NCBI GenBank assembly: GCA_015055745.1
Contig: SVHS01000002.1
Span: 1-64,000, forward strand
Direction of reading: 5' to 3'
From: Clostridiales bacterium
GTDB taxonomy: Bacteria > Bacillota > Clostridia > Christensenellales > UBA1242
Length of the DNA stretch: 64,000 nt
Each line of letters starts with the position of its first letter. The first letter of the stretch is position 1. A program made the position numbers and the translations under genes. The notes below the pieces were generated by a model. The model made no database searches. It saw nothing but the letters and a program-made list of their open reading frames with translations, and was not told where the DNA came from. Positions 22,801 through 27,517 of the stretch are shown piece by piece.

Positions 22801-25137
22801 AGCTTCATACACCGCGATCTCTACATAGATATTATTAGAAGTCTCAGATATACCATCAGTCGTTTCTGCATAATAGTAATATATAATCTTGAGCTTTTGA
22901 GTCTTAGCTATCCTACCCACTACGCTAAATGCGTTGTTTGGCACAGCATTTGCATCATAGTAGAAAGACACTGCATTTGTACTAAAGTGATCATTTTCTA
23001 CAGTCTCCGGAGAGATCTCTAAGCGAGTAATCGCATCAGAATTTTCATCATTAACCAACACACTAAAGTCTGCATACTCATCTTTTGCCAAAGCATAGTA
23101 GTATGCCGTATCGTCCTCTTCTGTATGATTTATCACGTTGTCCGCAGATAGACTAACCGTGTCTTCTTCTCCCATCAATCTCACACTAGTCACATGGATA
23201 TAGTCATTAACACCGATAGAAGTATCCTCAGTAGACACTCTGATAGTAGCGCTCTGTACACCGGTAGCTACCACAGGTATAGAGTAAATACTATATTTCC
23301 CATCTGTAGAAGCTGTAGCACTTTCTTCTGTCACAGATGCATCATTTAGCAATATCTCTGTAGCGCCATTTTTAAATGTAACTTTAGGATTGTTTGTAGT
23401 GACCTTTATAGTCTCACTATTGAGTAAAGAACCAGTATATTTCACTTTTACATAGATATTGTTTCCGCTTTGTGCATAAGCATCGATGATAGCATTACTT
23501 AAAGATTTACCATCGCTATCCACTATCTCTATATTATCAGCAGTCACTTTTTTATTTAAAGTATAAGTAGCAGTCAAATATTTGATATCTGCACCAGTAA
23601 TGTCTCTTCCTTCAAATTTTGTTGGATTACTTCTCAATTTGATTGTCAATTTTTGACTGTCTAGCATATTAGTCTTAGGCTTGATATATATAGTCGTACC
23701 ACTCTTCACGCTTGATTTGGTAGTCAATTCTTTGACACCATCAGTGACAGTAATACTTCCACCAAATTCAAGCTCAAAATATTCGTTTTCTGAGCCGATT
23801 GGTGTAGTAGTAAGCTTGAGAGGTAGCCCTTTATAGCTCGTGCTAGATGTAGAATAAATATCTGCAGTCTGCTCAGCCCCATCTGCCAAATCAAGAGTAT
23901 CATTGACCGTGATATACTTAGGTACAAGATTTTTCTTTACTGCAAATGTAGACTTTGAATTTGTCTCATAATAGTAAGTCTTATCTTCATCTTCTATCAC
24001 ATAGCCTAATGACAACTTATTTTCTCCAGTACTAGTAGCAGTGATTTTGTATATGTATGTATTGGTGTCTTTAGTCTCATTTACCAATAATCCATTGATA
24101 CCTAGCTGATTATTAGCATCATCAAAATCATAATAGTCCCCATCTACAAATACAGCCATTTGATATGAAACTAATTTGTTTTTCAATCTAAAGCTAGTAG
24201 CATTGGTATTTTCATTTGTTTGAATAGTGACATGTGAATATGTATCATCATTTTCATAAATATTGATTTCACTACCAGCTTCTAGATCATTAGACTCACC
24301 ATTGCCTAATAAATATTTTGCAGGAGCCACATCTGGAGCAGTACCGACTACAAACACATCAAATGTAGCTGTCTTTTCTTCGTTTGCTGTAGATATAGCT
24401 TTTACACGAACGATATATGCACCACTATTTTTATTGAAATAATCGGAATCCACCTTTAGTAATCCACCATCAATAGAAACTCCACCATTATTTGCTTTAG
24501 TAATAAAGTCATTATTTTCATTGTAATAGCCAACACTATCTATCTCATAAGTCACCGTAGTCTGATTAGTCTGATAAAGAGGATAAAAATTTAACAACCC
24601 TTTTATATCCAACAAGCTCAAAGTACCACCTTGAGCCACAGTAGGCACCATATTTTCATCAACAACGATTTCTTCTAGACTTCTGTATACACTAAATCCG
24701 ATAGCATGATTTTCACCAGAATTGTTTTCATAAAATTTTAATCTAGTATTTACATTGTCTGTGATCACCAGTGAGAAGACTTGTCCCTGAGAAATATCGG
24801 TAGAAGAGAAATTGATACCATTTTGGGACTCAGCATTAGCTGTGATAGTGCCGACATGCTTAGCCTTAACATTCTTGATATTAACCTTGAGATATATAGT
24901 AGCATTTTCGCTGCTGCCCACCGTCTGCCCATCAAAGAGATATTGACCAGTCTCCTCGTCATAGGTATAATTTAATGAAAGAGCGTCTGGCACCTCATGC
25001 CAGTCTGTCGCATCTGCGCTAAACGCATACAAGACTTGAAACTCCAAGTCTTTATACTTGTCGCCACACGCACTTACCATAACGCAAGCAAACAAGATAA
25101 ATAACGCTGTAAATATGCTGTATAATTTTCTCTTCAT
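4822..25137 (-). CDS. Giant (6771-aa) GLUG-repeat lipoprotein
   Basis: This is a single uninterrupted frame of 6771 codons. The N-terminus is a lipoprotein signal ending VSAC with Cys24, so the protein should be tethered to the outer face of the membrane. Approximate layout: residues 25-1080 Ig-like/cadherin-like beta modules; 1080-1570 a first GLUG block; 1570-2530 further beta modules; 2530-5720 a long series of GLUG blocks; 5720-6771 a distinct C-terminal region. The GLUG blocks restart at about 2530, 3010, 3590, 4235 and 4560 with motifs such as YILMNDITL or FINNIDF. The C-terminal region contains two adjacent hydrophobic helices at about 6057-6119, which is unusual for a lipoprotein. The start has a good SD (GAGGGG) and an upstream promoter. 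A fibrous adhesin or matrix role is inferred from the repeat type. Confidence 0.85.
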   Translation of the reverse strand: MKRKLYSIFTALFILFACVMVSACGDKYKDLEFQVLYAFSADATDWHEVPDALSLNYTYDEETGQYLFDGQTVGSSENATIYLKVNIKNVKAKHVGTITANAESQNGINFSSTDISQGQVFSLVITDNVNTRLKFYENNSGENHAIGFSVYRSLEEIVVDENMVPTVAQGGTLSLLDIKGLLNFYPLYQTNQTTVTYEIDSVGYYNENNDFITKANNGGVSIDGGLLKVDSDYFNKNSGAYIVRVKAISTANEEKTATFDVFVVGTAPDVAPAKYLLGNGESNDLEAGSEINIYENDDTYSHVTIQTNENTNATSFRLKNKLVSYQMAVFVDGDYYDFDDANNQLGINGLLVNETKDTNTYIYKITATSTGENKLSLGYVIEDEDKTYYYETNSKSTFAVKKNLVPKYITVNDTLDLADGAEQTADIYSTSSTSYKGLPLKLTTTPIGSENEYFELEFGGSITVTDGVKELTTKSSVKSGTTIYIKPKTNMLDSQKLTIKLRSNPTKFEGRDITGADIKYLTATYTLNKKVTADNIEIVDSDGKSLSNAIIDAYAQSGNNIYVKVKYTGSLLNSETIKVTTNNPKVTFKNGATEILLNDASVTEESATASTDGKYSIYSIPVVATGVQSATIRVSTEDTSIGVNDYIHVTSVRLMGEEDTVSLSADNVINHTEEDDTAYYYALAKDEYADFSVLVNDENSDAITRLEISPETVENDHFSTNAVSFYYDANAVPNNAFSVVGRIAKTQKLKIIYYYYAETTDGISETSNNIYVEIAVYEAIRGITVNVDKASIGYVNALFTDVQTATVTYSATMSTEKIYFSKGEISSVTGLRAEISNYDAIRSDESSVKINGDTLNNSAISVGLSGSIKVELTDDVDISDIKIQFTALRFNEESNVGTGITIKIADVYKADKIVPSGQALEETTGDTDREINLSFLNVKDGGYAEADFTTQIYFKEEDKPTGEYIQYKDLSTALTYILYQYEQDEDGHIVTELDQDGKTVWKKSRVSNDRLAITFDGNKINVRAVKDFDAGFKGGIFKLVLATNDSYNQSTKKQLLEEYFDTTYGITIRVEDGSVVGFGISDVAELTNISNNLSAKYELTNDIIFKDIDNKNFAPIGEGSPFTGSLTSRNNANYTIQYKAKNGVSYTEDETTYYSVGLFAKIGDGAKIKGVNINVTFDSTSMSNAQNVRIGALAGANAGTVENVTVYIQGNSENSPLDFSTVTSGDINFGGLVGVNGGNIVSSKIECLSLLYIKSNKALTHNIGLITGTNNESIVGGYQGKASLDNFIFDVVAGLSITNSANDTNAKYNVGAVAGNNAGTIDDVLVGGNIELKNVQADGAEGVKQTGRLGGVAGTSSGNITRVVALSLDLTSDATDVNIGGITATNSATITYAKYVSANTIFENFGEHLGQITGNATIGGISANNSGSITQSSVESFIDDKTIIGGTTVSGISDGGSISSSFVYANINDIQMIDNLNGEQFVYTDTSFTIGTKPGEFKDYVVAVDFLDTDADTENDVVFNSATMYRYVEYKAVGEYTEGTTYYTYDDTNGWIETTVTAETTDWTGIYVKADYYVRDDARVEGEAYWQIKDAEWKNLFTLGTALAMTPNYNTIDYKGIKFYLPYINSGYKDDSLLMIVAPNDIVADYNASYVTKIDSKEVEDFDVNDYDISEIVFVNYKNKVNQGANVHYLLSTFDEKGASNNDGLINLTKIPTDAQGGLVYQLLDSSYKYAYLKDDLNTNRKQIVFTDSSWSTPIVLRCYSAFNPEVEEYFVFYTQAGVSSLTLSNPALAYDGSAYEINLYTGASNTTINLNGVNYDKTTNTYNKTIFDTKEISAYLKTSADSAVYDKENNEIIKSVNDLINLNINNYSSIVMSINGNGDNFAKGDYIMINFTLYLDKSYFGNVILAQDVEIGKVTMRVRLHHAASDLTVNTSDNDIESYETIDLKATLTTGYVDDGAVDEDYEPETYVVKDGKILHKDAETIARDSIVLSFDIDEASKSYADKLVKDNVKSSFAELFDYSISSKKTASGYDYSVELTLKDEFDIRYLTNEIKFKLIVSAYTDKDVRDEALYIIKPTTLSTARIRNFSVTEINVASGYTAIVENSNVESAIIDPGSRGNIMFLYLEPAYSNVTSAKLQTSTLYVPSLARDVKLRFTQLIYNEQKGRYETIYAGNVQNGDTLDLELVSRKTTKGDVYDGILYVHVQLEKFSGLEANITATLTVETTNGKTVNRTRTLLTKYLLGTDMTYDGISIGGNKYLVQENSYERQIDIKVYGYHLSSDINIDVKWSEGYDNKGKTITDYVTWYKASSEIQYNEQEKSYTMPLMFAVWADIPAPFSITATAILTNRDGELDELNETLLFYPTDYILNGVAVSGLNNGTKMLAINRTTDLDLVFSTDAYAVNNENIYERLLEKFRDLDTDEIDYDKVASLFTYYQNGTIYLSDDIDGDIPEMEVNVVNGKVAITGISKFTNTIDLTLWYGYQDENSDGKYELVFGEKGDSAITRSINYSFILDIYPGNSEENAEPIYSAKDFNEMSDNGHYILMNDITLENFVPISKRIGSLDGNNKVIKIKNFAISPATSVSYGLFSKISTYTDAENNVYETILKNVIVDYSEYEGDIAFTNNDITSITFGGLVAENAGGLIYNCDVMNLDITQDKAINILIDNNTNANIIFGGLVGKNTGIITNSRVGRSSYTKITATATTESKLEVYAGRLTFNVGSSKNDEKANAFKSTVGGLVGANSGTISTSYVANTSIVNYSTNESTNETAGFVADNTGDVAYSYVKAVESNSANTKKNPYYQDAVIEHKGNGIVAGFVYKNRGTIDNSYVNTVLKTDSAYIAGFVYHNYSSGVISESYAAAKMNSGSKEDIAEQPFVGVNSAGALMSDLGGTISNSYYLMRSNKDTPIRQGEKDYAQGLNIDNFGESNNLSGFVFVLSNSKEEREQGVWSYYDLSNRKLAMPELINASLVSHSYRMLIATEDMGAETKYSYTNAPSYELGTAENPHIIRDVDEFNTIFTEKNSSFTGYVRFINNIDFNDDKTAIKTRVNYTLGDTQGITRTSIEGNGMTISGIYLDVGETTVNEIGLFAKVENAYIKNLNLEFATPQTDNQFSTTTVKYSGGLAGRANNSIIMNIALDGKSTTLTGKNFVGGIAGLIEGQSLVYGIDTNVSVKASKEGTDADAGVYYSREDGVALGKFNDNAGEYEEYLSNLSYAGGVAGVIDIDKITQVDYNVSYINIHGDEMATKSSNNKQEANILADHVGGVAGYADDETNSLKLKYFMGESELIHGNKVAGGLYGIALGDITASQVTAEEETQLGYDTTIGDYIMALQNDTSAALDKDNIGNTGLIQSYKYAGGLVGVALDANIQSSYSKASFKSGVEVGGLIGVSVASDISYSYAVPYVQADSELKRVGGLIGNAYGVSIGNVPRNSKIADYDRLVKLGNTRTEDSTIYFTFSTLILDNAALTTKSSTYGANGTKFDYICPEYSDVNKSYLKGSNGGRLTYIYSGDAGYTAEVKYAGQINPTKLVDSAIDDVTSENLALMYDLDNPDQKIAFNTIFSGWDISPYWTIDSTKYFPLLNDDLVENYIIIDSASDLTYITANPEGDYMITDDFTVNVEEGANWVLSFGPKGFRGTIVGEKESNSAEKVKITVIGLNPNKNDTTGFIDYTNGATISNIEIVYQDNDETNGAINISDTKVTYVGGLTCNDNASLISGVTVRVVNKGYLVKGATIQGFGGVVAKGVNSTILGCTFIGKVGATISNKATEGAYVGGVVGYGETKKISGEATNTMIVQTSNLGANDGTNIVTTAFDITVANGTTLKMGGIIGGASNIATADMKVGSASYTNDRYKSIDIKVTYPNAYDKTSYIGGLIGYAESTSISKSDALANISLISLANTDGRAKLGINSRLYVGGIAGYQSTIDTMTGVENVNTAVNLNAKALLSSGEVALSTGVAYGQNIDMSQCLLTGTIDTEESDTTNKDSNTIATVYAGGAVAYSVGQTNISLVTTDAVMTVGSSGTTNLYTGGIIGMTTGNTEIHYVSSLGRIIPVTKNETSENDESGNGTEFFVGGIVGKVCADISITHSYTLSTIIADSIPDRALPDLDIGAIVGGTLDDPKPSITTEALYYSSDYSLFADENVDKDGNPLGKNLSANIIATDEIWHSDLDGKNDSGIQNNFWKGVNESEYNDDMRVPLLTVLESAMSTYGLINNGTYAKGTAMNPYLISNSSEYPFESAYSYYLIDTETLPKFKGILNGVLMGGAADYAIDIANILDYKDDGNVYYGIISEISAHSAISNVHLVFENTEISLGVTTSPDEGQVLAVGILTAVNNGVIFNSSVNGYGIKIDIRKSDTILDVGLGLLSAQNKGLISYSYSSAEILSTNVNVAGITYYNNGKLMSNYFTGYIDVSDDEDNNKKSTGLIGKFENGYAYNNYFAGVIVGNTKASNNFVAEASYFAGSNNYIDSYTDLDFVATAGVLESATAIELMSGGKLDGNWHFLTMSGSMDRSDVTYGYNYSYPVYKFNRMTFTGAEWISSDYQHQIYTGTGYSKDQTTSITIVDRYSHLIDNYTDDKYNYYEHAYKIPHLGVMSAIGTLGGADLNYVLIYDIDGEYTAKESSKDVTKYASFTSVDMNGVFVSNKYYAYTETVATASEPTKAVDPICTITNISNNGLFNVNTQAYFGNVYLGNFYDMVGGGPLGSDISGNVYVNNISFIKDAKITGKVSTEDNTKYYYGGLFGQQTGGTLRIYNFVSGYQEGETVNPVTLAGGDDVTAGLLVGKAIGKIILEAVRVDTNAAATPENMMSKYFAYFDGNAYAGGLVGEANGVIITGNNNQLNLVSNAEAENFVGVLGGVIGKANSGENSINSLNIMFKESESGDTAGYSYYTNAFGGFVGEIHKDALGNVAIVNIGEINESGEVASDACTLMAGDASKTVISMIGDQSTERYYGIIVGKQSGTLYINAITVSNIQTFDVGNYSDGTTASTANNFATDNTDSGVGRIAGIQSGDIYAHSLDISSLTTITVFGVPNVGGISGLYQGGKVYFDNTAVNLATVALTGSTNVGGVFGYATADIDDGTFTLTSDETTTKGINFLATKTAKINISFSDVVDESTELYNFGGLFGKLTGSLKNIEVINDNAITFATHGTVYNVGGIAGYFMGNSATNLTNRVDISNPGIGDVEKMIISGTGDGTVTRLINVGGIFGKVEAGKNEDGTQSLTIANVKNEAENIQGYQNVGGLVGYASKGDTDNTVEIKIIGGEKESETNIAADESGELHNLPSDKNISGSIVGVFNVGGAVGYAGSVVSIIDIYSTAKVRGNTTVGGLVGWASGATLKNNYVNVEASTDTGASGGGTTSTTSGIMVKGVLYKYTTKVGEEDKDYIYLPTSVGGLVGVAEGCTIQHNALDKVSVGTVRESENTGDDATMVSTTRNYMTTYNIGSGNSENTFNSDTAYNVDTSNYTYYDEVYTGIGGFAGSIDGDTLLNSVYTPKEAGAKSLANPNYLLGISVDAQVGINVGTYYGYYKSASVTVPVDDGEQTVNITLPYLYNITEDSKTEDISVQGGYNVGGMAGFVDGEIGNVTTSFMLGSPTVAIQKDYAGMFVGGLFGKTNANSISGLNISSTSAEKMPIKIYASNIYHAGGLIGRATVDKNTTISGSIGVWSSDSVIVDTDSILVNSSGEPYSSKSTDASDLQAMSTNFGGLIGMLKVAKTTTPLTVNVDGSHNYPFTINTIQNGNYADGATQFDTDVQENAGEVSLHAQAYYINQDSFNITGSKNAELYNQDGKDSNPLLGSLNGYYTGWSKEYTGFRVMQRCIPQAENNGATWDSIGTVFDAQYITGVGTYGNLGLTGDFKYGPTPEDVTTESDYIVYTIYDMGLENPIMYTVFGIGTVAKDQNGKLAHSSSGKDFITYKDYETNYKSLLEERKVDDYGSDKIYEDTNDAGYNVKKEWLLKTTSEDLGYFTWQENKTDEGTEWVNLKGYIYAFDIKGESSKRYDLAHNYFYELNYMGQDLAFDFQVIYVNESTKNIAGAYHTNESPMSGSLFEVCGMSPSFANATVSVKTDWIAWVVGISIATVIFVLVAIATIKTGGTALEIIKVLAAWAGILYGAAILAPIAISISGEMIEQYGVASRMYFSAKDQNLGFLSSMNMDVVSYEDHKYKGAIGSQITVADTDGETYIYYFASAEKPKDYYASYYMATPIGTDLTSGSIEYKSYYDTSITTRTNSKYTYDYQFTQEGTEYIGTAYQKYVYENGAYYYLSISMDVDGYESFDLIDVSDVSDTKLYQDGYGRTYVRGDFEKGEYTFNDDYSNNRVTIDDEGNYKLNGYTLSKAEIEKYDEDTTTEFWYMNPTQYDAIGTENTNKYVKGYDYIDEMYYTRNGYESLGTKYAQFDKVDSLAEGLRENIDYVMRTVYIADTNGKYYEKSSGEISPLDSQYNNESKYRQETWYYEIDLDTQVSNGSTDLSIGIFENVPAIDSINLAIYPYSFTNPYNAENTSALKAYGTITSKFINKNSQGVEPSFDVSYKQTHTIKYYYLDNGYKTDSDFVSNFESMISDTGVDLLNNVYLKLDGDYELVFNKLDSNHKITSTLRKTVQEFLDEGLELSTYADWVVGDLSDMSEKDLKEIDITILQVKNNYKEQDDWIYEKTSKYMIKNGKIHKVYPTVANQVEDAYLYKKYCTNTDWGFYSMFKFVDKNGNVMDLTSVTDWYRQDGDTKKDLYLYPQGADRTGGVPNAGYTTYFVESVKVTLSGGQTLSHTGIDGKTIQSGNITIG
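8030..21900 (-). repeat. GLUG-repeat coding tracts inside the giant gene
   Basis: These tracts code for degenerate repeats of about 25-50 residues centred on GG[LIV]xG and ending in a short strand. At DNA level related plus-strand words such as GACCAATCCGCCGAC recur (for example near 8964, 9167 and 10676). The GLUG tracts are interrupted between about 17.6 and 20.4 kb by non-GLUG beta modules. The near-identical DNA words could allow recombination that changes repeat number. Confidence 0.7.
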
Positions 25138-25174
25138 AACCCCTCACTTTAATTTGCGTAATAAATATATTTTT

Positions 25175-25203
25175 ATTTTATAAAAATAATAAAAATAAGT
25201 CAA
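25175..25203 (-). promoter_or_regulatory. Promoter for the giant GLUG gene
   Basis: On the minus strand TTGACT (25203-25198) and TAAAAT (25180-25175) are spaced by exactly 17 bases, about 37 bases before the start codon. The rest of the interval 25138-25403 is AT-rich and holds the divergent ttcA promoter; I see no gene in it. Confidence 0.75.
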
Positions 25204-25320
25204 GTAAATGCTAATATTGTACTAAAAAATAGATATTTATCGATTTTTTTATTTTTAATATTTTATTTGCAATATTTTTAATTAAAATTTTAAAAAAATT
25301 AAAAATTTTCGCAAAATATA

Positions 25321-25348
25321 TTGAAAAATTTAGATTTTTTGATATAAT
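25321..25348 (+). promoter_or_regulatory. Promoter for ttcA
   Basis: TTGAAA and TATAAT are separated by 16 bases, about 55 bases before the ttcA start. The very AT-rich surroundings make the -35 assignment less certain than the -10. Confidence 0.65.
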
Positions 25349-25403
25349 TTTAAAAAATTTAAAAATTTATTTGTCTCAATAGACAATATTAAAAGGAAAA
25401 GTA

Positions 25404-26135
25404 ATGCAAAAAGTTTTATCCACCATGCGCAAAGCCATAGAAAAATACCACCTCATCGAAGATGGAGACAAGATAGCAGTGGGCGTCAGTGGAGGTAAAG
25501 ACAGCCTCGTAATGCTAAAAGCACTCAATGATTTTAAGAAGTTTGGACTATATGATTTTGACATAGTAGCAGTCACTATTGACATCTACTCCGGAGAAGT
25601 CGACTACACTGGACTCAAAAATTTCTGTGCAGAGCTGGGCGTAGATCTACATATCGAGAAGACAGATATAAAGCATATTGTTTTTGATATCAGAAAAGAA
25701 AAAAATCCTTGCTCCTTGTGTGCAAAAATGAGACGTGGTGCACTCAATACTATTTGCAACAAATTAAAATGCAATAAACTCGCTCTCGCACATCACCTAC
25801 AGGACGTAGTCACCACTTTCTTTATGTCGCTTTTGTATGAAGGGAGACTATCTACAATGCTACCTATAGCATACATGTCAAACGCTGACATTACCCTTAT
25901 CAGACCACTATATTTAACTGAAGAATCAAAGATTATATCCGCCAGCAAAAATATGCCAATATTAAAGAGTAAATGCCCTGCCGACCAAGACAGTAAACGC
26001 AAAGAAATCAAAGAGTTTGTAGCCCGCATCGAAAAAGAAATCCCAAATAGTAAAAAACTCATCGAAAGAGCCATCATCTCTAGCGAGAGATACAATTTAC
26101 TAGATATAGTAGATAATATAAAGAAGAGCAAATAG
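25404..26135 (+). CDS. ttcA: TtcA-family PP-loop tRNA thiolation protein
   Basis: This 243-residue protein belongs to the PP-loop ATPase superfamily, TtcA branch. TtcA enzymes activate a tRNA cytidine with ATP and insert sulfur with the help of an Fe-S cluster. Visible features are the PP-loop SGGKDS (residues 29-34), a CxxC pair at Cys103 and Cys106, the downstream HH motif at 130-131, the YEGRLSTM segment, and a third conserved-position Cys in the SKCPADQ stretch. The segment after HH reads LQDVVTTFFM, whereas family members usually have a DD-x-x-E-T-type pattern there, so one Asp and the Glu are replaced. The start has the SD AAAGGAAAAG. The TAG stop lies inside the hairpin of the terminator. 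Family assignment is firm; the exact tRNA target is inferred. Confidence 0.85.
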   Translation: MQKVLSTMRKAIEKYHLIEDGDKIAVGVSGGKDSLVMLKALNDFKKFGLYDFDIVAVTIDIYSGEVDYTGLKNFCAELGVDLHIEKTDIKHIVFDIRKEKNPCSLCAKMRRGALNTICNKLKCNKLALAHHLQDVVTTFFMSLLYEGRLSTMLPIAYMSNADITLIRPLYLTEESKIISASKNMPILKSKCPADQDSKRKEIKEFVARIEKEIPNSKKLIERAIISSERYNLLDIVDNIKKSK

Positions 26136-26150
26136 CTCTTTTTTCTTTTT
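26124..26150 (+). terminator. Terminator of ttcA overlapping its stop codon
   Basis: AAGAGC-AAATA-GCTCTT followed by a T-rich tract. The TAG stop codon spans the loop and the start of the 3' arm. Confidence 0.75.
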
Positions 26151-26209
26151 TGTCAAAATTCTGTCATAACTTGCCTTTTTCGACAATATGTTAGACTAAG
26201 GAGTAAAAT

Positions 26210-26506
26210 ATGACAAATTATGAAACCGATGAAAGAACACTTAGACTCGCTTACTATATATTAGATAAAAAGACCACCATTCGCGCCACAGCAAAGGCAT
26301 TTAATATACCAAAAAGCACTGTACATCATGACCTCAGCACAAAGCTCAAATATATAAACTATCCACTATATAAAGCCATCAAAAGATTGCTAGACGAAAA
26401 CTTTAGTATCAAACACATTCACGGAGGAGAATCCACAAAACTTAAATATGAAAAATTAAAATCCGAAATAAATAAAAATGATATTTATGAAGTAAATAAT
26501 TTTTAA
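26210..26506 (+). CDS. spoIIID: SpoIIID, sporulation transcription factor
   Basis: The 98-residue protein matches SpoIIID, the small helix-turn-helix regulator that controls mother-cell genes after sigma-E becomes active. The conserved core is present: an ERTLRLAYYIL-type first helix, the HTH with ATAKAFNIPKSTVHHDL (about residues 26-42), and the basic C-terminal segment HIHGGESTKLKY (about 69-80), which corresponds to the usual RHLRGGEATKLKYK. The start follows the SD AAGGAG. It has its own terminator and is convergent with sufB. I could not make out a clear sigma-E promoter in the 70 bases upstream. Confidence 0.93.
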   Translation: MTNYETDERTLRLAYYILDKKTTIRATAKAFNIPKSTVHHDLSTKLKYINYPLYKAIKRLLDENFSIKHIHGGESTKLKYEKLKSEINKNDIYEVNNF

Positions 26507-26534
26507 AAAATAAAAAAATTAAATAAAAAAATAT

Positions 26535-26560
26535 AAAAACACCTAAAAATAGGTGTTTTT
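26535..26560. terminator. Bidirectional terminator between spoIIID and sufB
   Basis: AAAAACACCT and AGGTGTTTTT form a 10-base-pair stem around a short A-rich loop, with T runs on either strand. It can end both spoIIID and the leftward suf operon. Confidence 0.85.
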
Positions 26561-26602
26561 ATTAATTTTTTTAATAATTTTAAATTTTTATTTGAATATT
26601 TT

Positions 26603-27517
26603 TTATTTTAAAAATCCTTCTATTATTTTTTCTTCCGCTTGTTTCTTTGTAAGACCTAAGCTCATTAATTTTACCAGCTGATCATTAGCTATCTTACCTA
26701 TAGACGCCTCGTGACTAAGAAATGCTTCACTATGTCTTGCACTTACTTTTGGCTGAGAATCAATCTTTGCTCTATCTAAAAGTATACCATCACACTCGAC
26801 GTGACCAAAACATTCTGCCTTCCCTACAATATTTGACTTAAATACTTGCTCACTCTCGTCTCGAGCCACACTTCTAGAAGTAATCTTGCATTTGCTGCTT
26901 TCTCCAGACAATGTCACCTTAAAGTCAGTCTTAGCCACATTGAATCTAGAGGTCATAATCTTTTCATTGACCGTAAGGACAGCATCTTTTTTTAGATTAG
27001 CTACTGTCACACGATTAGAATAATCCACTCCACTTATCTGAGTAGTATTCATAGTCATACTACCACCCTCATCAATATCGATTTTTGTAGTGGGATTGAG
27101 CATTTTATGTCCGCCGTCACCGATAGCTATATGATTTTCTACATAATTTACTACAGCATTTTTACCAACATGGAAGCTATGTATACCATCATGCCCAGCA
27201 TCATCTGTAGAATGCACTCCACAGCCAGCTACGATAGTCACATTTGCACCTTCTTCTATATAGAAATCATTGTACACCATATCAAACAATCCATTTTCAC
27301 TCACCACTACAGGTATATGGCACGCTTCGTTTTGACAGCTACTGCGCACATATATATCAATACCAGGCTTATCTGCTTTCTTTTTTATTTCAATGTTGGA
27401 TGTAGAACGCATGATTTCACCTTTGCCATTTTTTCTAAAAGACACCGCCCCATTAGGTATCTCGTGCAAGTCGGCGATTTCTTTCAATAATCGTTTACTG
27501 ATATTATCTAGCGCCAT
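26603..27517 (-). CDS. sufB: SufB/SufD-family Fe-S scaffold protein (minimal SUF system)
   Basis: At 304 residues this is shorter than classical SufB (about 470). It contains the SufBD beta-helix core with GHVECDGILLD (about residues 235-245), whose Cys corresponds to the conserved scaffold cysteine, followed by the ARHSEAFLSHEASIGKI segment typical of the C-terminal SufBD region. With the adjacent ATPase it should form an Fe-S cluster assembly complex in the cytoplasm. It overlaps sufC by 14 bases, so translation is coupled. No sufD, sufS or sufU gene is next to it, which fits the two-gene SUF-like minimal system described in archaea and some Clostridia. The SD is AGGAGG-like, inside the end of sufC. 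Confidence 0.85.
   Translation of the reverse strand: MALDNISKRLLKEIADLHEIPNGAVSFRKNGKGEIMRSTSNIEIKKKADKPGIDIYVRSSCQNEACHIPVVVSENGLFDMVYNDFYIEEGANVTIVAGCGVHSTDDAGHDGIHSFHVGKNAVVNYVENHIAIGDGGHKMLNPTTKIDIDEGGSMTMNTTQISGVDYSNRVTVANLKKDAVLTVNEKIMTSRFNVAKTDFKVTLSGESSKCKITSRSVARDESEQVFKSNIVGKAECFGHVECDGILLDRAKIDSQPKVSARHSEAFLSHEASIGKIANDQLVKLMSLGLTKKQAEEKIIEGFLK

Noticed and set aside
26155-26209. Possible sigma-E promoter of spoIIID
   Set aside because: TCATAAC and a CGACAAT-like box are present, but the spacing between them is too short for the sigma-E consensus.
27107-27490. 127-codon plus-strand frame
   Set aside because: It lies opposite sufB, whose product is clearly conserved; no SD or family resemblance supports the opposite frame.
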